64,000 nucleotides of DNA from Unio delphinus (GCA_029339505.1 JAQISU010000118.1:5011501-5075500); one strand, 5' to 3'; shown: positions 1-11,201, counted from the first letter of the stretch. Notes: generated from the sequence alone by a model not told the origin. Program-made: numbers and translations.

Positions 1-485
1 TTATAATGATTTAAAAACCCTTTATACCAGAATCCTTTCCTTGAAATTTTGTCAAAATGTACAAAGCAGTTTCTAATAAGAAGTAATTTAAAGAACTTTC
101 TATTTTTAGTAACAGTGGCCATGTTAGACAGTGAATAAGTATTAACATTTATACCAAATATAAAAGCCTTCAAGCTCATAATGTCAAATCCATAGAGTCA
201 GATGTCAGCTGACAGGGTGTGCTGGAATAGTCCAAGTGGACTAAGTATTGAGGCTGATGTTCTAAGGGTCACCATAGGGAATCTAGCTGGAATCTAATTC
301 CAGTGAATTCCTGGTAGATAATAAAACATGTACAAATTTAATGGGGGTAGGGGTGGCATTACATTATTTGCTTTAGATCTTCAACCAGTTCAAAACCAAC
401 CACTGGTCAGACTGATCCAATAATTGGAATTAAAATAAATTGACTTTTAATCTTTCTTGGAGGAATGTATTATCAGTATTTATAC
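1..485. other. Intronic or intergenic DNA, no gene seen
   Basis: AT-rich sequence with no supported gene. The first 180 bases hold phrases such as a 'tttgtcaaaat' stretch and 'agtaacagtggccatgtt' that resemble the degenerate repeat seen more clearly at 11780-12640 and 48490-48940, so this may be another decayed copy. It lies downstream of the last CH exon I recognise (minus-strand gene), so it is probably intron of the same gene; that is inference. Confidence 0.4.
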
Positions 486-1323
486 TAATGAGATAAAAAG
501 ACTATGTGGATGATGTAGTAAGTCTTCAGTAATGAGATAAAAAGACTATGTGCATGATGTACTAGTAATGAGATAAAAAGACTATGTGGATGATGTACTA
601 AGTCTTCAGTAATGAGATAAAAAGACTATGTGGATGATGTACTAAGTCTTCAGTAATGAGATAAAAAGACTATGTGGATGATGTACTAAGTCTTCAGTAA
701 TGAGATAAAAAGACTATGTGGATGATGTAGTAAGTCTTCAGTAATGACATAAAAAGACTATGTGCATGATGTACTAGTAATGAGCTAAAAAGACTATGTG
801 CATGATGTACTAGTAATGAGCTAAAAAGACTATGTGCATGATGTACTAGTAATGAGATAAAAAGACTGTGCATGATGTACTAGTAATGAGATAAAAAGAC
901 TATGTGGATGATGTACTAAGTCTTCAGTAATGAGATAAAAAGACTATGTGGATGATGTACTAAGTCTTCAGTAATGAGATAAAAAGACTATGTGGATGAT
1001 GTACTAAGTCTTCAGCAATGAGATAAAAAGACTATGTGGATGATGTACTAAGTCTTCAGTAATGAGATAAAAAGACTATGTGGATGATGTACTAAGTCTT
1101 CAGTAATGAGATAAAAAGACTATGTGGATGATGTACTAAATCTTCAGTAATGAGATAAAAAGACTATGTGCACAATGTACTAAGTCTTCAGTAATGAGAT
1201 AAAAAGACTATGTGGATGATGTACTAAGTCTTCAGTAATGAGATAAAATGACTATGTGGATGATGTACTAAGTCTTCAGTAATGAGATAAAAAGACTATG
1301 TGGATGATGTACTAAGTCTTCAG
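486..1323. repeat. Minisatellite, unit about 44 bp with 36-bp variants
   Basis: About 20 head-to-tail copies of a unit beginning 'taatgagataaaaagact' and, in the full form, ending 'actaagtcttcag'. A shorter variant lacks the 'taagtcttc' part and occurs in clusters near 541-575 and 760-880, so the array mixes two unit lengths. Copies differ by one to a few bases, which suggests recent amplification. The unit has frequent stops and does not code. Confidence 0.95.
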
Positions 1324-1380
1324 TATTTTCATTCATATATAAAGTATCCTAAACCTTTAAACAGGCATTTTAAAACAGCA

Positions 1381-1813
1381 GGCTAAAATATGTCCAGATA
1401 TTGACCCTTTATGGCTAAAATATGTCCAGATATTGACCCTTTTTGGCTAAAATATGTCCAAATATTGACCCTTTTTGGCTAAAATATGTCCAGATATTGA
1501 CCCTTTATGGCTAAAATATCTCCAGATATTGACCCTTTTTGGCTAAAACATGTCCAGATATTGACCCTTTATGGCTAAAATATGTCCAGATATTGACCCT
1601 TTTTGGCTAAAATATGTCCAGATATTGACCCTTTATGGCTAAAATATGTCCAGATATTGACCCTTTTTGGCTAAAATATGTCCAGATATTGACCCTTTTT
1701 GGCTAAAATATGTCCAGATATTGACCCTTTATGGCTAAAATATGTCCAGATATTGACCTTTTTGGCTAAAATATGTCCAGATATTGACTCTTTTTGGTTA
1801 AAATATGTCCAGA
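1381..1813. repeat. Minisatellite, unit about 32 bp
   Basis: About 13 copies of a unit starting 'ggctaaaatatgtccaga' followed by 'tattgaccctttwt'. It follows the 44-bp array after only about 55 bp but shares no obvious sequence with it. The alternation of 'cccttttt' and 'ccctttat' forms hints at amplification of a two-unit block. Confidence 0.95.
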
Positions 1814-2776
1814 CACTTTTTCAAATGAAGTTATTTTAAAATGATGCATCTTTTTGCAATTTCTACTTCTAATACTGAAAATGGCTTGTATATACATGAG
1901 ATTATTAAACACCAGATAAAGTTCAGCAAACAAAAACAGTCATGTGAGATCAAATTCAACATATTTTTTTTATAACAAGTAAAGCTTTCAAGAGTTCAGT
2001 ATAAGTTTAAGTACAAATGGTGTATTTGAACCAAGCAACAAAAAAAATCAATTTTCATTAATCAACATGTCAATATACCCTCAATGGCTATTAATCTGAA
2101 CTCTATTTAAAACTTATGAGGTACATAAGGACGACAAAATCACTTAATGTGACACCACCATTACATGAATTCTTACCTCTTTAATACAATCCTTGTTCAC
2201 ACTACAGGCAAAAGAATCTCAATAGTTACATCTTGCTTGACCTTTAGTGCTGTCTTAACTCCAATATGCAATTAATAAATTCAGAGAGGAATAACAATGG
2301 CATCTTGTTCTTGAACTTGAGCTGTTAGCCTGTGCTCAAGCTGATTGATATCAATTCAATTTAGCAGATAGTTAAAGAACTAAAGCATGTTCAAGCCTGT
2401 TGTAGCCAGGTGTGGGTATTTCATTGATGTTCCACACATGTCAATGCTCTCTCCACATAAATACACACTCAATTAAGCCTAATTTAAATAGTGACAAAGG
2501 CTTTAAAAAAAGGTTATCATAAATTCACTTCTGTTATTTAGGATGGAGTACATGGCAAATATTTATTAGATTCAATAGTTCCAACAAACCACAATTTTAA
2601 GACTCAACAACAACAACAACAACAACAAGCATATTATTGGCTAATAAGTTAAACAATATCTGCACTTGGTATCAAGAACTTGAATCTATGGATGAAAATG
2701 TCATTTTCTGTAAACCATTATTTATGTTACCAACAAAAATACATGAATTCACTGTACAAGGAAACTTGGTGTGTGC
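1814..2776. other. No gene seen; (CAA)n microsatellite at 2604-2628
   Basis: About 960 bp of AT-rich DNA without a supported exon. The only clear structure is a short CAA microsatellite at 2604-2628, about 150 bp from the (GTT)n tail of the SINE that follows and complementary to it. It could be the leftover tail of another SINE insertion, but no SINE body is recognisable beside it. Confidence 0.5.
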
Positions 2777-3032
2777 TGCTGTTGTTGTTGTTGTTGTTGT
2801 TGTAGTGTTTAATGCCATTTGTCAGCAAAAGAGCTATACATGTCGGCCAGTATTAATGGTGGAGGAAGAACCTGGGAAAACCCCGGAAAGAACCACCGAC
2901 CCAAGAGAAGCTGCTGGCAAGCTTTTCACATCCCCACATTGGCTGAATCAGAGACTCAATGCAGACAGAGATGAGATGGCAGTAATCCGTAACGGAGAGC
3001 GCTTTAGACCACTCAGCCACACGGGGCTCCCA
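2777..3032 (-). mobile_element. tRNA-Leu-like SINE, copy 1 (full length)
   Basis: Read on the minus strand this is a SINE of about 256 bp. The 5' head begins near 3032 and carries an RNA polymerase III A box, TGGCTGAGTGG (3019-3009), followed by 'TCTAAAGCGC', a good match to the D-arm region of eukaryotic tRNA-Leu. A degenerate B box lies at 2962-2951 (GCATTGAGTCTC), about 46 nt on, which suits a class II tRNA with a long variable arm. A unique body follows, and the 3' end is a (CAA)n tail, seen on the plus strand as (GTT)n at 2777-2803. Copies at 48995-49251 and 8611-8786 share the body. The small ORFs across it on both strands are incidental. Confidence 0.82.
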
Positions 3033-3086
3033 GTGTGTGCTGTACATGACTACATATAGAACATTTACTTTGATAATTTCAACAGA

Positions 3087-3313
3087 CTGCATGTCCGTCT
3101 GATGCTTACAATGGGAAATGAGGTTACATTTGCCCATTTTTAAAACATGTCCTTCTAATGCTTACAATGGGAAATGAGGCTACATCTGCCCATTTTTAAA
3201 ACATGTCCTTCTAATGCTTACAAAAGGAAATGAGGTTACATTTGCCCATTTTTAAAACATGTCCTTCTAATGCTTACAAAAGGAAATGAGGTTACATTTG
3301 CCCAATTTTAAAA
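3087..3313. repeat. Minisatellite, 56-bp unit, about 4 copies
   Basis: Four copies of a unit containing 'acatgtccttctaatgct', 'gggaaatgaggttacat' and 'tgcccatttttaaa'. The first copy is more diverged ('gcatgtccgtctgatgct'). It starts about 55 bp after the SINE head. No coding potential. Confidence 0.92.
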
Positions 3314-3534
3314 CAGCCTGAATAATAATTCCTAGATTCTGTTAGTCCCATCTATAGTTTAACAATATTATATAAACAGCAATCAGCAACAAAACTTATT
3401 TCCTACATTTTCAGTTTGTCATCCTCCATCCCCACCCCCACTTTCAAACCTAGTCACCTGTTCAATTCTCTTCACTTAAAATGATATAATCACATCTAAA
3501 GCCAACAATGTCTCTTTCTTAAATGCACGCAAAC

Positions 3535-4283
3535 CTGTATGTCAAGGCTGGACAACATAATATACACAAATGCATGTCAATGCTGGTGAATATCAATATA
3601 ATGGACACACATACATGCATGTCAAGGCTGGTGAATATAATGCACACACACATGCATGTCAAGGTTGGACAATATCAATATAATGCACACATACATGCAT
3701 GTCAAGGTTGGTGAACATAATACATGCATGTCAAGGCTGGACAATATCAACATAATATACACACATGCATGTCAAGGCTGGCCAATATCAATATAATGGA
3801 CACACATGCATGTCAAGGCTGGACAATATCAATATAATGGACACACACATACATGTCAAGGCTGGACAATATCAATATATGCACATACATGCATTTCAAG
3901 GCTGGACAATTTATATCAATATAATGGACACATACATGTATGACAAAGCTGGCCAATATCAATACAATGGACACATACATGCATGTCAAGGCTGGACAAT
4001 ATCAATATAATATACACACATGCATGTCAAGGCTGGAAAATATCAATACAATGGACACACACATGCATGTCAAGGCTGGTGAACATAATGCACACATACA
4101 TGCATGTCAAGGCTGGACAACATCAATACAATGGACACACACATGCATGTCAAGGCTGGTGAATAAAATGCACACACACATGCATGACAAAGCTGGCCAA
4201 TATCAATATAACGGACACACACATGCATGTCAAGGCTGGACAATATCAATATATGCACATACATGCATTTCAAGGCTGGACAA
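3535..4283. repeat. Minisatellite, about 30-45 bp units, AC-rich
   Basis: About 20 irregular copies built from 'catgcatgtcaaggctgg', then 'acaatatcaatataatgg' and a short 'acacacat' run. Unit length varies because the AC run and the 'atatcaatat' segment expand or drop out. The repetitive ORFs here (for example 3940-4386 plus) switch frame with unit length and carry the array only, so I do not annotate them as genes. Confidence 0.93.
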
Positions 4284-5800
4284 CATAATGCGACAATGTA
4301 TTCCCCAAACTATGGAAAACAATTTTAAAAAGCTGCATTCTCATGACATCATTTATCCTTATATAAATAATCCTTCCTTTTCTTAGGATCACTTTGAGAA
4401 AAAAAAATTAGCATGTCTTGTATTTGAGTTTCCATGTCCTTTATTGTATTCAATCAATTATCTAAAATGTCTTTCAACAGAAATTTTCAAACATCTGGAC
4501 TGTTTAAATTATTAACAGTGTTTCTTGATAACTTACAAAACCAAACACTGATAACCAGTCCATGTACATCCACCAAGCTTGGAACTGTTTACCAAGTATT
4601 TATGATGTTTACATTTGCTGTTAGCAGTCATAAATTTCTTGACTTAGGAAGTAACTTGAGTACCAGTCTCTATAGCACAGTGAATAGGGCACAATAAACT
4701 AGATAAACATTTTCAAAGCCATTCTTGGACCTATGTAACATTTGTGATAACATTACTCTACATGATTTTCAGGACAACATTTACCCTTAAGATCGATACC
4801 AATAATTTCTGAATATTTTCAAATATTACAAATTTCTTTGATTAGAAACAAGATCATAAAATAAACATACCATGGTTTGTTATGTATCATATTGTTTTTT
4901 ATTACTGTTTTACACACAATCAATCTACCACGGTGGGCTCAACAAAAAAAATCATAATTATTTTTTGCACTTCAATAAATTTGCAAAGATACCATTTTTA
5001 AACTAACGTGCATATTTTCAAATTTAAGAACATCTAACAATTTTAATAATAACTTTACAAATAATTACACGAACATCAAAATAATACTGATAATACTTTA
5101 ACCTGACAAGAATATATTTAATGTGGAATGGCGCCTACTTATCAATGCATATGATGGTACTCTGGATAGAACCCAGGACTGAGATGCATGAAGCAAGTGC
5201 CCAGCCACTATGCTTCATGACTCTTGCTCCTAACACAGCTAAAACTATATTTAAACTGAAATATAAATACGATGTAAATGTCAGAAAATAATTCAGCTAT
5301 TTGCAAGCTGAGCTCACAAGATATTACTCTATTTCTGTGAGATTTGAGTCAGTAGAATGAATGGATATTAAAACAAACCTGCCTTATATACTCGCCTATA
5401 AGTTAAGACAAACTGGTTACTTATTTTTCATATGCACAAAAGCAAAACACAGCACGTAAACCCAAACAGTTTTAATCCTCATGCCAATGGCCCCCTTAAT
5501 TTATCTTTGTGAAACAAATTAAATTTTAAATCTCCTTCATTTCAATAATACTTCCACTATCTTACTGTATATACTCACATAGAAAAAAAAATGAAGTCCA
5601 TCTGACATTCCATAATGTACTGCCTAATATCATGGTCTATTTTGTTTGTTCAAATGATTAGGCCTAAAAAGTGCCTCAACCAGCTGGCACACAACATATT
5701 GGCATATCAGGGTCCAAGCAGTCTGCAATTTCATCTGACTTGTATGCAGATATATATGGTAGGAAAGCAAATTCCAGAGTATCTACAATTAAAGACCTAC
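4284..5800. other. About 1.5 kb without a supported gene
   Basis: AT-rich intron-like sequence lying downstream (in gene direction) of the exon at 5801-5909. I looked on the minus strand for the rest of the second CH domain and found no convincing exon. A fragment at 5386-5416 ('tatactcgcctataagtt' then 'aagacaaactg') resembles the terminus of the palindromic MITE family described at 10476, but no body follows it. Confidence 0.5.
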
Positions 5801-5909
5801 CTAAAGGCAAGTGAATTCTGAGGATCAAAGTTGGTGTTCAGCTCTCTCTGACACCAATCTAGTAGGATCTTCTTTCCAACTCCTACACTGCGCTGGTACA
5901 CATCCCCAT
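5801..5909 (-). CDS. Internal exon of a tandem calponin-homology protein (linker and start of second CH domain)
   Basis: 109-bp internal exon on the minus strand. The acceptor reads TTCTTTACAG (intron side of 5910) and the donor GTAGGT (5800-5795). It begins in phase 1, completing the Asp codon left open by the exon at 30327-30404, and ends with two bases of a split codon. The 35 whole codons include the inter-domain linker and the segment KKILLDWCQREL. This aligns by eye with the start of the second CH domain of spectrin-superfamily actin-binding modules, where the pattern is basic-x-x-LLxWCQ. In that superfamily a linker of about a dozen residues separates the two CH domains, as here. The remainder of CH2 should be encoded further downstream but was not found. 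The exact family (alpha-actinin, spectrin, filamin, nesprin or plectin type) is unresolved. Confidence 0.8.
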
Positions 5910-6012
5910 CTGTAAAGAAGAGAAACGAAAATGTAAATTTTGTTGGTAATTGTGTTTCAACATACACTGTAAATTACCTATCATATGGCATGTACCAGTT
6001 GTTATGTAATGT
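5910..6012. other. Start of the 24.4-kb intron (5910-30326)
   Basis: Minus-strand intron sequence immediately upstream of the exon at 5801-5909; the polypyrimidine-type acceptor lies at 5910-5920. The intron runs to 30326 and holds most of the arrays and elements listed below. Confidence 0.7.
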
Positions 6013-6268
6013 ATGACAGATTGGTTCTATTTTTGTTTAGGCTATAATAATAGACAGATTGGTTCCATTTTTGTTTAGGCTATAATGATAGACAGATTGG
6101 TTCCATTTTTGTTTAGGCTATAATAATAGACAGATTGGTTCCATTTTTGTTTAGGCTATAATAATAGACAGATTGGTTCCATTTTTGTTTAGGCTATAAT
6201 GATAGACAGATTGGTTCCATTTTTGTTTAGGCTATAATGATAGACAGATTGGTTCCATTTTTGTTTAG
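6013..6268. repeat. Minisatellite, 38-bp unit
   Basis: About seven copies of 'gacagattggttccattt' followed by 'ttgtttaggctataataata'. The only common variation is 'aataata' versus 'aatgata'. It lies about 100 bp inside the intron. Confidence 0.94.
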
Positions 6269-6545
6269 GACCAATAAGATTTCACAAGACGTCTACTGGT
6301 GAAAACCCAACCCAGATATGATATTCTGTTTTGATGCAGTGATGACAACAGCATATGCATGATGGCTGCCATTGTTACCATATTGGATATCAGATATGCA
6401 CCATTTCCATTTAGGATGAACTAGATGTTGTAAGAAGTATTTTGATCATAGCACAATGCTAATATTACCAACAATCAGGAGACAAATTATAACAAGATTT
6501 CAAGAAGCTTCATACTGCAAGTCAGATCTTAGCCATTTAAGTTGA
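6269..6545. repeat. Degenerate dispersed repeat
   Basis: Contains phrases ('atggctgccattgtta', 'catattggatatcagat', 'accatttccatttagga', 'gtaagaagtatt') that recur, diverged, at 8464-8590 and 8845-8960. The order is the same each time, so these are old copies of one repeat of roughly 120-150 bp. I cannot assign a class. No coding potential. Confidence 0.55.
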
Positions 6546-6845
6546 TAACCAACAAGATATTATAAAAAGCCATTAGATAAAAAGCCCATACTGATATATA
6601 CAACCAACCAGATATCATAAGAAGCCATTAGGTAAAAATCCCATACTCATATACAACCAACCAGATATCATAAGAAGCCATTAAGTGAAAAGCCCATACT
6701 GATATACAACCAACCAGACATCATAAGAAGCCATTAAGTGAAAATCCCATAATGATATACAACCAACCAGATATCATAAGAAGCCATTAAGTGAAAATCC
6801 CATAATGATATACAACCAACCAGATATCATAAGAAGCCATTAGAT
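6546..6845. repeat. Minisatellite, 53-bp unit, left part
   Basis: About five to six copies of a unit with 'atacaaccaaccagatat', 'cataagaagccattaagt' and 'gaaaatcccat'. The array is interrupted at 6846 by a LINE and resumes at 7926, so both parts are one array split by insertion. Confidence 0.93.
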
Positions 6846-7925
6846 AATGGCTTTTAATAACGTTCTGTCCGAACCTGAAACAGTTAGATATGGAGTGCCA
6901 CAAGGCTCAATTCTAGGTCCATTACTATTTATTTTATTTATTAACAACCTACCACTATTACTAAGAGACTCGATATCATCTACAGATCTCTATGCAGATG
7001 ACACAACATTATCTGACATCCAAAACACAAAGCATGAACTCGAAATCTCTTTACAGAATGCATTAAACAAGCTGGAAAACTGGTGCACATGCAATGGCAT
7101 GGAAGTAAATACTGGTAAAACTAAAATATTACTTATCTCAACAAGGTAAAAAAGGAAAAATCTTGATAGCAATGAACTATGTCTAACATGGAAGGATAAA
7201 AATTTGCAAATGGTCTGTCACGACAGACTACTTGGTGTTTTGGTAGATAATAATCTATCATGGACTGATCATATCAAACATATCAGTAAAAAGGTCAATT
7301 CAAGTTTATGGCTTCTCAGTAGGATAAGACATTTTCTCCCTGAAAGGCACAGAAAATTATTTTATAACAGTTACATACAACCGTATTTTGACTACTGTAA
7401 TACAGTATGGGGTAATTCAAATGATAAAAACATATCAAAGTTGGAAAAAATTCAGAAAAGAGCATTAAGGCTAATATCAAACCAGAAAGAAAGCAAGGAA
7501 AATTTAGCTGGTAAGTTAAAAATATTACCTATTAAAGACCGAATATGTTTAAGAAAAGCCAAATTAATGTACAGGATATCCAATAATAGTGCTCCTGAAT
7601 ATTTACAATCCCTATTCCAGTATAGGCTACCTGGTAATACACCCAACCTGCGATCAATATCTACAAAACAGTATAAAATTCCCAAACCAAATAAGGAATT
7701 ATTTAAGAAAAGTTTCCAATACTCTGGAACTTTGCTCTGGAATAGTATTCCAGTTGAAACTAGAAATGCCCACTCTATTTCCATCTTCCAAACCCAATAT
7801 ATCCAGTGGCTTCTGAGATGCTGTTGAATTAAATAAATTCCTTGTATGAGGGCCTCAAGGTTGATTAGTTCTTAGCTAATTGTGTTACCCTCTTTAAATA
7901 AAGTCATTATTATTATTATTATTAT
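6846..7925 (+). mobile_element. 5'-truncated LINE (CR1/L2/jockey-like) with reverse transcriptase
   Basis: A truncated non-LTR retrotransposon. The frame starting at 6847 shows the RT palm signature YGVPQGSILGPLLF and the catalytic motif LYADDT. The thumb region has a segment ending NTGKTKILL. The typical LINE C-terminal region follows (LLGVLVDNNLSWTDHI, then a 'YFDYCNTVWG' block and KLEKIQKRALRLIS). One in-frame TAA at 7147-7149 breaks the frame; otherwise it stays open to 7827, so the copy is young. The 3' end has an AATAAA-like signal and an (ATT)n tail at about 7902-7925. Endonuclease and the N-terminal RT are missing. It sits inside the 53-bp minisatellite, which resumes directly after the tail. 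The precise clade is uncertain. Confidence 0.9.
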
Positions 7926-8322
7926 TAAGTGAAAAGCCCATACTGATATACAACCAACCTGATATCATAAGAAGCCATTAGGTAAAAATCCCATACTCAT
8001 ATACAACCAACCAGATATCATAAGAAGCCATTAAGTGAAAAGCCCATACTGATATACAACCAACCAGACATCATAAGAAGCCATTAAGTGAAAATCCCAT
8101 AATGATATACAACCAACCAGATATCATAAGAAGCCATTAGGTAAAAATCCCATACTCATATACAACCAACCAGATATCATAAGAAGCCATTAAGTGAAAA
8201 GCCCATACTGATATACAACCAACCAGACATCATAAGAAGCCATTAAGTGAAAATCCCCTAATGATATACAACCAACCAGATATCATAAGAAGCCATTAAG
8301 TGAAAATCCCATACTGATATGA
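7926..8322. repeat. Minisatellite, 53-bp unit, right part
   Basis: About seven and a half copies of the same unit as 6546-6845, resuming within the unit ('taagtgaaaagcccat') right after the LINE tail. Variants at 'aaaagccc' versus 'aaaatccc' recur in a fixed order on both sides, suggesting block amplification. Confidence 0.93.
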
Positions 8323-8463
8323 CCATGTATTCTTGAGAAGCATTGAGAACTAAATTTTCAATATAGCCACTTGGTAGCTATACATTATGTCTGAGTGGCA
8401 ACCTTTTAATTTAGGATCGAGTAGAAATCATTAGTCTTTTGATAAAGACCTCATATCAGACTG

Positions 8464-8610
8464 ATGTTTGATCCTGGAAAAGTAGCAATAACAAAATTTT
8501 AAAGATGGCTCCTGAGGTGGCCATATTGGACACCATATTGGCACCATTTTCATTTAGAACCATGTACACATTACAAGAGGTATTCTAGTTATTGTTAAAA
8601 CAACAATAAC
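8464..8610. repeat. Degenerate dispersed repeat, with a perfect hairpin at 8582-8615
   Basis: A diverged copy of the repeat at 6360-6470 ('aaagatggctcc', 'ggccatattggacacc', 'attttcatttagaacc'). At its end lies a perfect 15-bp inverted repeat, 'attctagttattgtt' and its complement, with a short loop of about 5 nt. Confidence 0.55.
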
Positions 8611-8786
8611 TAGAATGCCATTTTTCAGGACATGATAGTCTGTCATGGTGACCTGGAAAAACATGGGAAAACTCGAGTAAAAACCAACAACCCAAAGGAA
8701 GCTACTGGCAAACCTTTTCACACTCACCATGGCCAAGCCTGAGACTTGAACCCATGCAAACAGAGATATGGCAGTGATCAATAAAA
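8611..8786 (-). mobile_element. tRNA-Leu-like SINE, copy 3 (head-truncated)
   Basis: Minus-strand copy of the SINE family. Shared body phrases on the plus strand are 'gccatttttcaggacatgat', 'gaagctactggcaaacc' and 'agagatatggcagtgatc'. A good B box reads GGGTTCAAGTCTC on the minus strand (8753-8741). The A-box head present in the other two copies is missing, and the (CAA)n tail is reduced to the 'caacaataac' before 8611, so the copy is truncated and old. Confidence 0.7.
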
Positions 8787-8844
8787 GTAGGTCTTTTAGT
8801 ATATATAAAAAAATCATGTTCATATCATCATCCATTAAAGAGGA

Positions 8845-9330
8845 GTAACAATAACAAGATTTTCAAGATAGCCATTGTGGACACATATTGGACATCCAGC
8901 AGTCCCCATTTGTGTTTAGGATTAACTAGACATCTTAAGAAGTATACTGGTCAATCTGACTTTACATTCAAGAGAAGCAGCAATAACAAGGGTTTAAAGA
9001 GGGTGGCCATATTGAAAAGCAAAATTGGCATCATTTTTATTGATAACCAAAATGACACTGTGAAAAGTCTTACAGTGAAAACCTCATGTCAGTTTGCTAT
9101 CTGATAAGCAATAACATGATTTTCAAAATGGCTGCTGTAGCAGCTATCATGCATGTCCATGCAGTACCATATTCATACAGGACATGTAGTACCATATTCA
9201 TACAGGACATGTAGTACCATATTCATACATGACATGTAGTACCATATTCATACAGGATGAGCCAGATCATAGTATATGTCTTTGTGTAGAGTTTTATGGC
9301 AATCCTCCAAATAGTTTAGGAGGAGTGGCA
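8845..9330. repeat. Degenerate dispersed repeats with a 25-bp tandem block at 9163-9252
   Basis: Further diverged copies of the 6360-6470 repeat ('gcaataacaagggttt', 'ggtggccatattgaaa'), then about 3.5 copies of a 25-bp unit 'catgtagtaccatattcata' + 'cagga' at 9163-9252. The 75-codon ORF at 8877-9104 lies in repeat and shows no protein family signal. Confidence 0.55.
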
Positions 9331-10193
9331 AAAACAATTTTTGGTAATGGATGGATGGACGGCAGGTAACAGATTATGGACATCAGACCAACCCATATGC
9401 TTTTCTGGTCTATAACCAGTAGATTAAAAAAAAATAATATTTATAAAAATCTGACAGTAACAACAACAATAAGAAGAAATATTGCAAGAATAACAAGAAT
9501 AAACCACAGTAGACCTGCAAGATCACAAATAAAAATCAAAGAATAAGGTACATGATGCATTGATGCTCCATCAGAGTGCCTCAAGCTAGCCTAAATGCAA
9601 ATCCTAATAAATGTTCAACTGAATAACAAACAAGGGTAACAACACAATTCTCTACTACTCAGTCAATGACACTTAAATAAAAATCCCTGGATTATCATTC
9701 GGAATAAAACTTCAAACACACAAACTTGACTGGGTATAATTATATACAAGGAAATGAATGCCCGTCTTGAAATGAGTCAGGTAGAACTACATGTAACATG
9801 TATTAAAATAAAACTTATGTGGGAGGAGAATGTAATGTTCCTGCATACAAATTTTCAATTACCAACTTATGACCCCTGACTCCTTTTCGAAGCTAAGTGT
9901 GTGTTATTTATTTTACAATTTGATCTCAGATGGCACTTGTTTTCTTTAACAAATATTGAAAAGTCCAAGAAGTGACATTGCCTTTCAATTTCTTGCTGAA
10001 AAGTTTTGAATTGTAGATATACTACATGTATTTTTAAAATTGCTTTGTGTCTAAAAAATGCATTTTAAAAAAAAAACATTAAAACTACATGTACTTTAAT
10101 TAGAACAAATGAGTTAAAAATAGAAAACTCAGTTTATAATTTTAGTTTCAGTATAAAGGGTGACTGAATTAAGCTTCATTCATTAAATTCACT
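9331..10193. other. About 860 bp with no feature seen
   Basis: AT-rich intron sequence. I see no exon, repeat array or element on either strand. Confidence 0.5.
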
Positions 10194-10421
10194 AACCCTT
10201 ACCCCAGTATCATCATAGGTAACCCTTACCCCAGTATCATCATAGGTAACCCTTACCCCAGTATCATCATAGGTAACCCTTGTACTAATGATTCAAGTGA
10301 TTCACTGTCTCCCTCCCTCTCTGATTCAAGTGATTCACTATCTCCCTCCCTCTCTGATTCAAGTGATTCACTATCTCCCTCCCTCTCTGATTAAAGTTAT
10401 TCACTGTCTCCCTCCCTCTCT
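10194..10421. repeat. Two short minisatellites (27 bp x3, 33 bp x4)
   Basis: At 10194-10277 there are three copies of a 27-bp unit with 'aacccttaccccagtatcat'. At 10288-10421 there are four copies of a 33-bp unit with 'gattcaagtgattcact' and 'ctccctccctctct'. The two are adjacent but unrelated in sequence. Confidence 0.88.
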
Positions 10422-10475
10422 TTGCCAGTGATCCAAGTATTGCTGTCTGTAGAAACAATCATCTGATATATGTTA

Positions 10476-10681
10476 TTGCTTATAAGTCAAACTGCAAAAA
10501 CGAGAAATTTTTTTATCTACCATAGCATAATGCGCCTATAGGCTAGGGTCTAAGTTGTTTCTTCTACTGATTACTCTTATCAAACTGCACAGACCTAGGT
10601 CTGCCAGCACATTATGAGTAGTCGATCTGGGTCTGTGCAGTTTTCAGTTGGACTCATCTTATAAGCAAGTGTATATGGTAA
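10476..10681 (+). mobile_element. Palindromic MITE family, copy 1 (no internal array)
   Basis: About 206 bp. The left end 'gcttataagtcaaactgc' and the right end 'ggactcatcttataagca' are inverted versions of a terminal repeat whose consensus across copies contains TACTCGCTTATAAG and GAGTCAAACTGC. Internally there is a second, smaller palindrome: 'ctgcacagacctaggtctgc' and, inverted, 'gatctgggtctgtgcag'. The central segment 'gattactcttatcaaact' corresponds to the part expanded into tandem arrays in other copies. There is no coding capacity, so it is non-autonomous; I cannot assign a transposase superfamily or see a confident target duplication. Confidence 0.72.
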
Positions 10682-11090
10682 GCACCTAAAAGTGTAGGGT
10701 TATCTACTGAGGTGTTCAATAGGTGTGGACTATTTGCCCTGCCTAAAGTGTCCAGTTGTGATCATCTATTTTGTTTGTTCATGCATCCAAAAGTAGCTCA
10801 AAGTACTTCTGGAGGGACCCAGTAAACAAAGACAATAATATAAACAGAATAGAAACATTCCTAACATATATCACAGAATCCATTGATACAGGTGTATTGT
10901 AATTTATTTATCCAGTATTTTTCTTAAATATTTCAATTCAAAACCTGGTTAGTTACCTACTTGTTATTTTTAATATTTTGCTGTAACATATACAGCTTAC
11001 TGTTGCTATGCACATAATTTATAAATTTAACAGCACGAAGGCCTTTGTAAAAAGAAATGTTAGTACAAGCAGTTTTTTTATTTCTGCAAT
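10682..11090. other. About 400 bp with no feature seen
   Basis: Intron sequence without recognisable exon or element. 'catctattttgtttgttcat' and neighbouring phrases are unremarkable. Confidence 0.45.
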
Positions 11091-11122
11091 TTACTCTCTC
11101 TCTCTCTGTGTCTGTCTGTCTG

Positions 11123-11158
<36 letters not shown>

Positions 11159-11160
11159 TC
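11091..11160. repeat. CT / CTGT microsatellite
   Basis: A simple run of (TC)n with interspersed (TGTC)n. The arginine/glutamate-rich and serine/leucine-rich ORFs over it on the two strands are composition artefacts. Confidence 0.95.
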
Positions 11161-11201
11161 CATACGTATATTTCATATTTGTTATCTGATAGTGGTATCA
11201 C

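Noticed and set aside
2951..3032. Functional tRNA-Leu gene
   Set aside because: A and B boxes are present but no cloverleaf with anticodon and acceptor stem can be built, and the sequence continues into a SINE body and tail.
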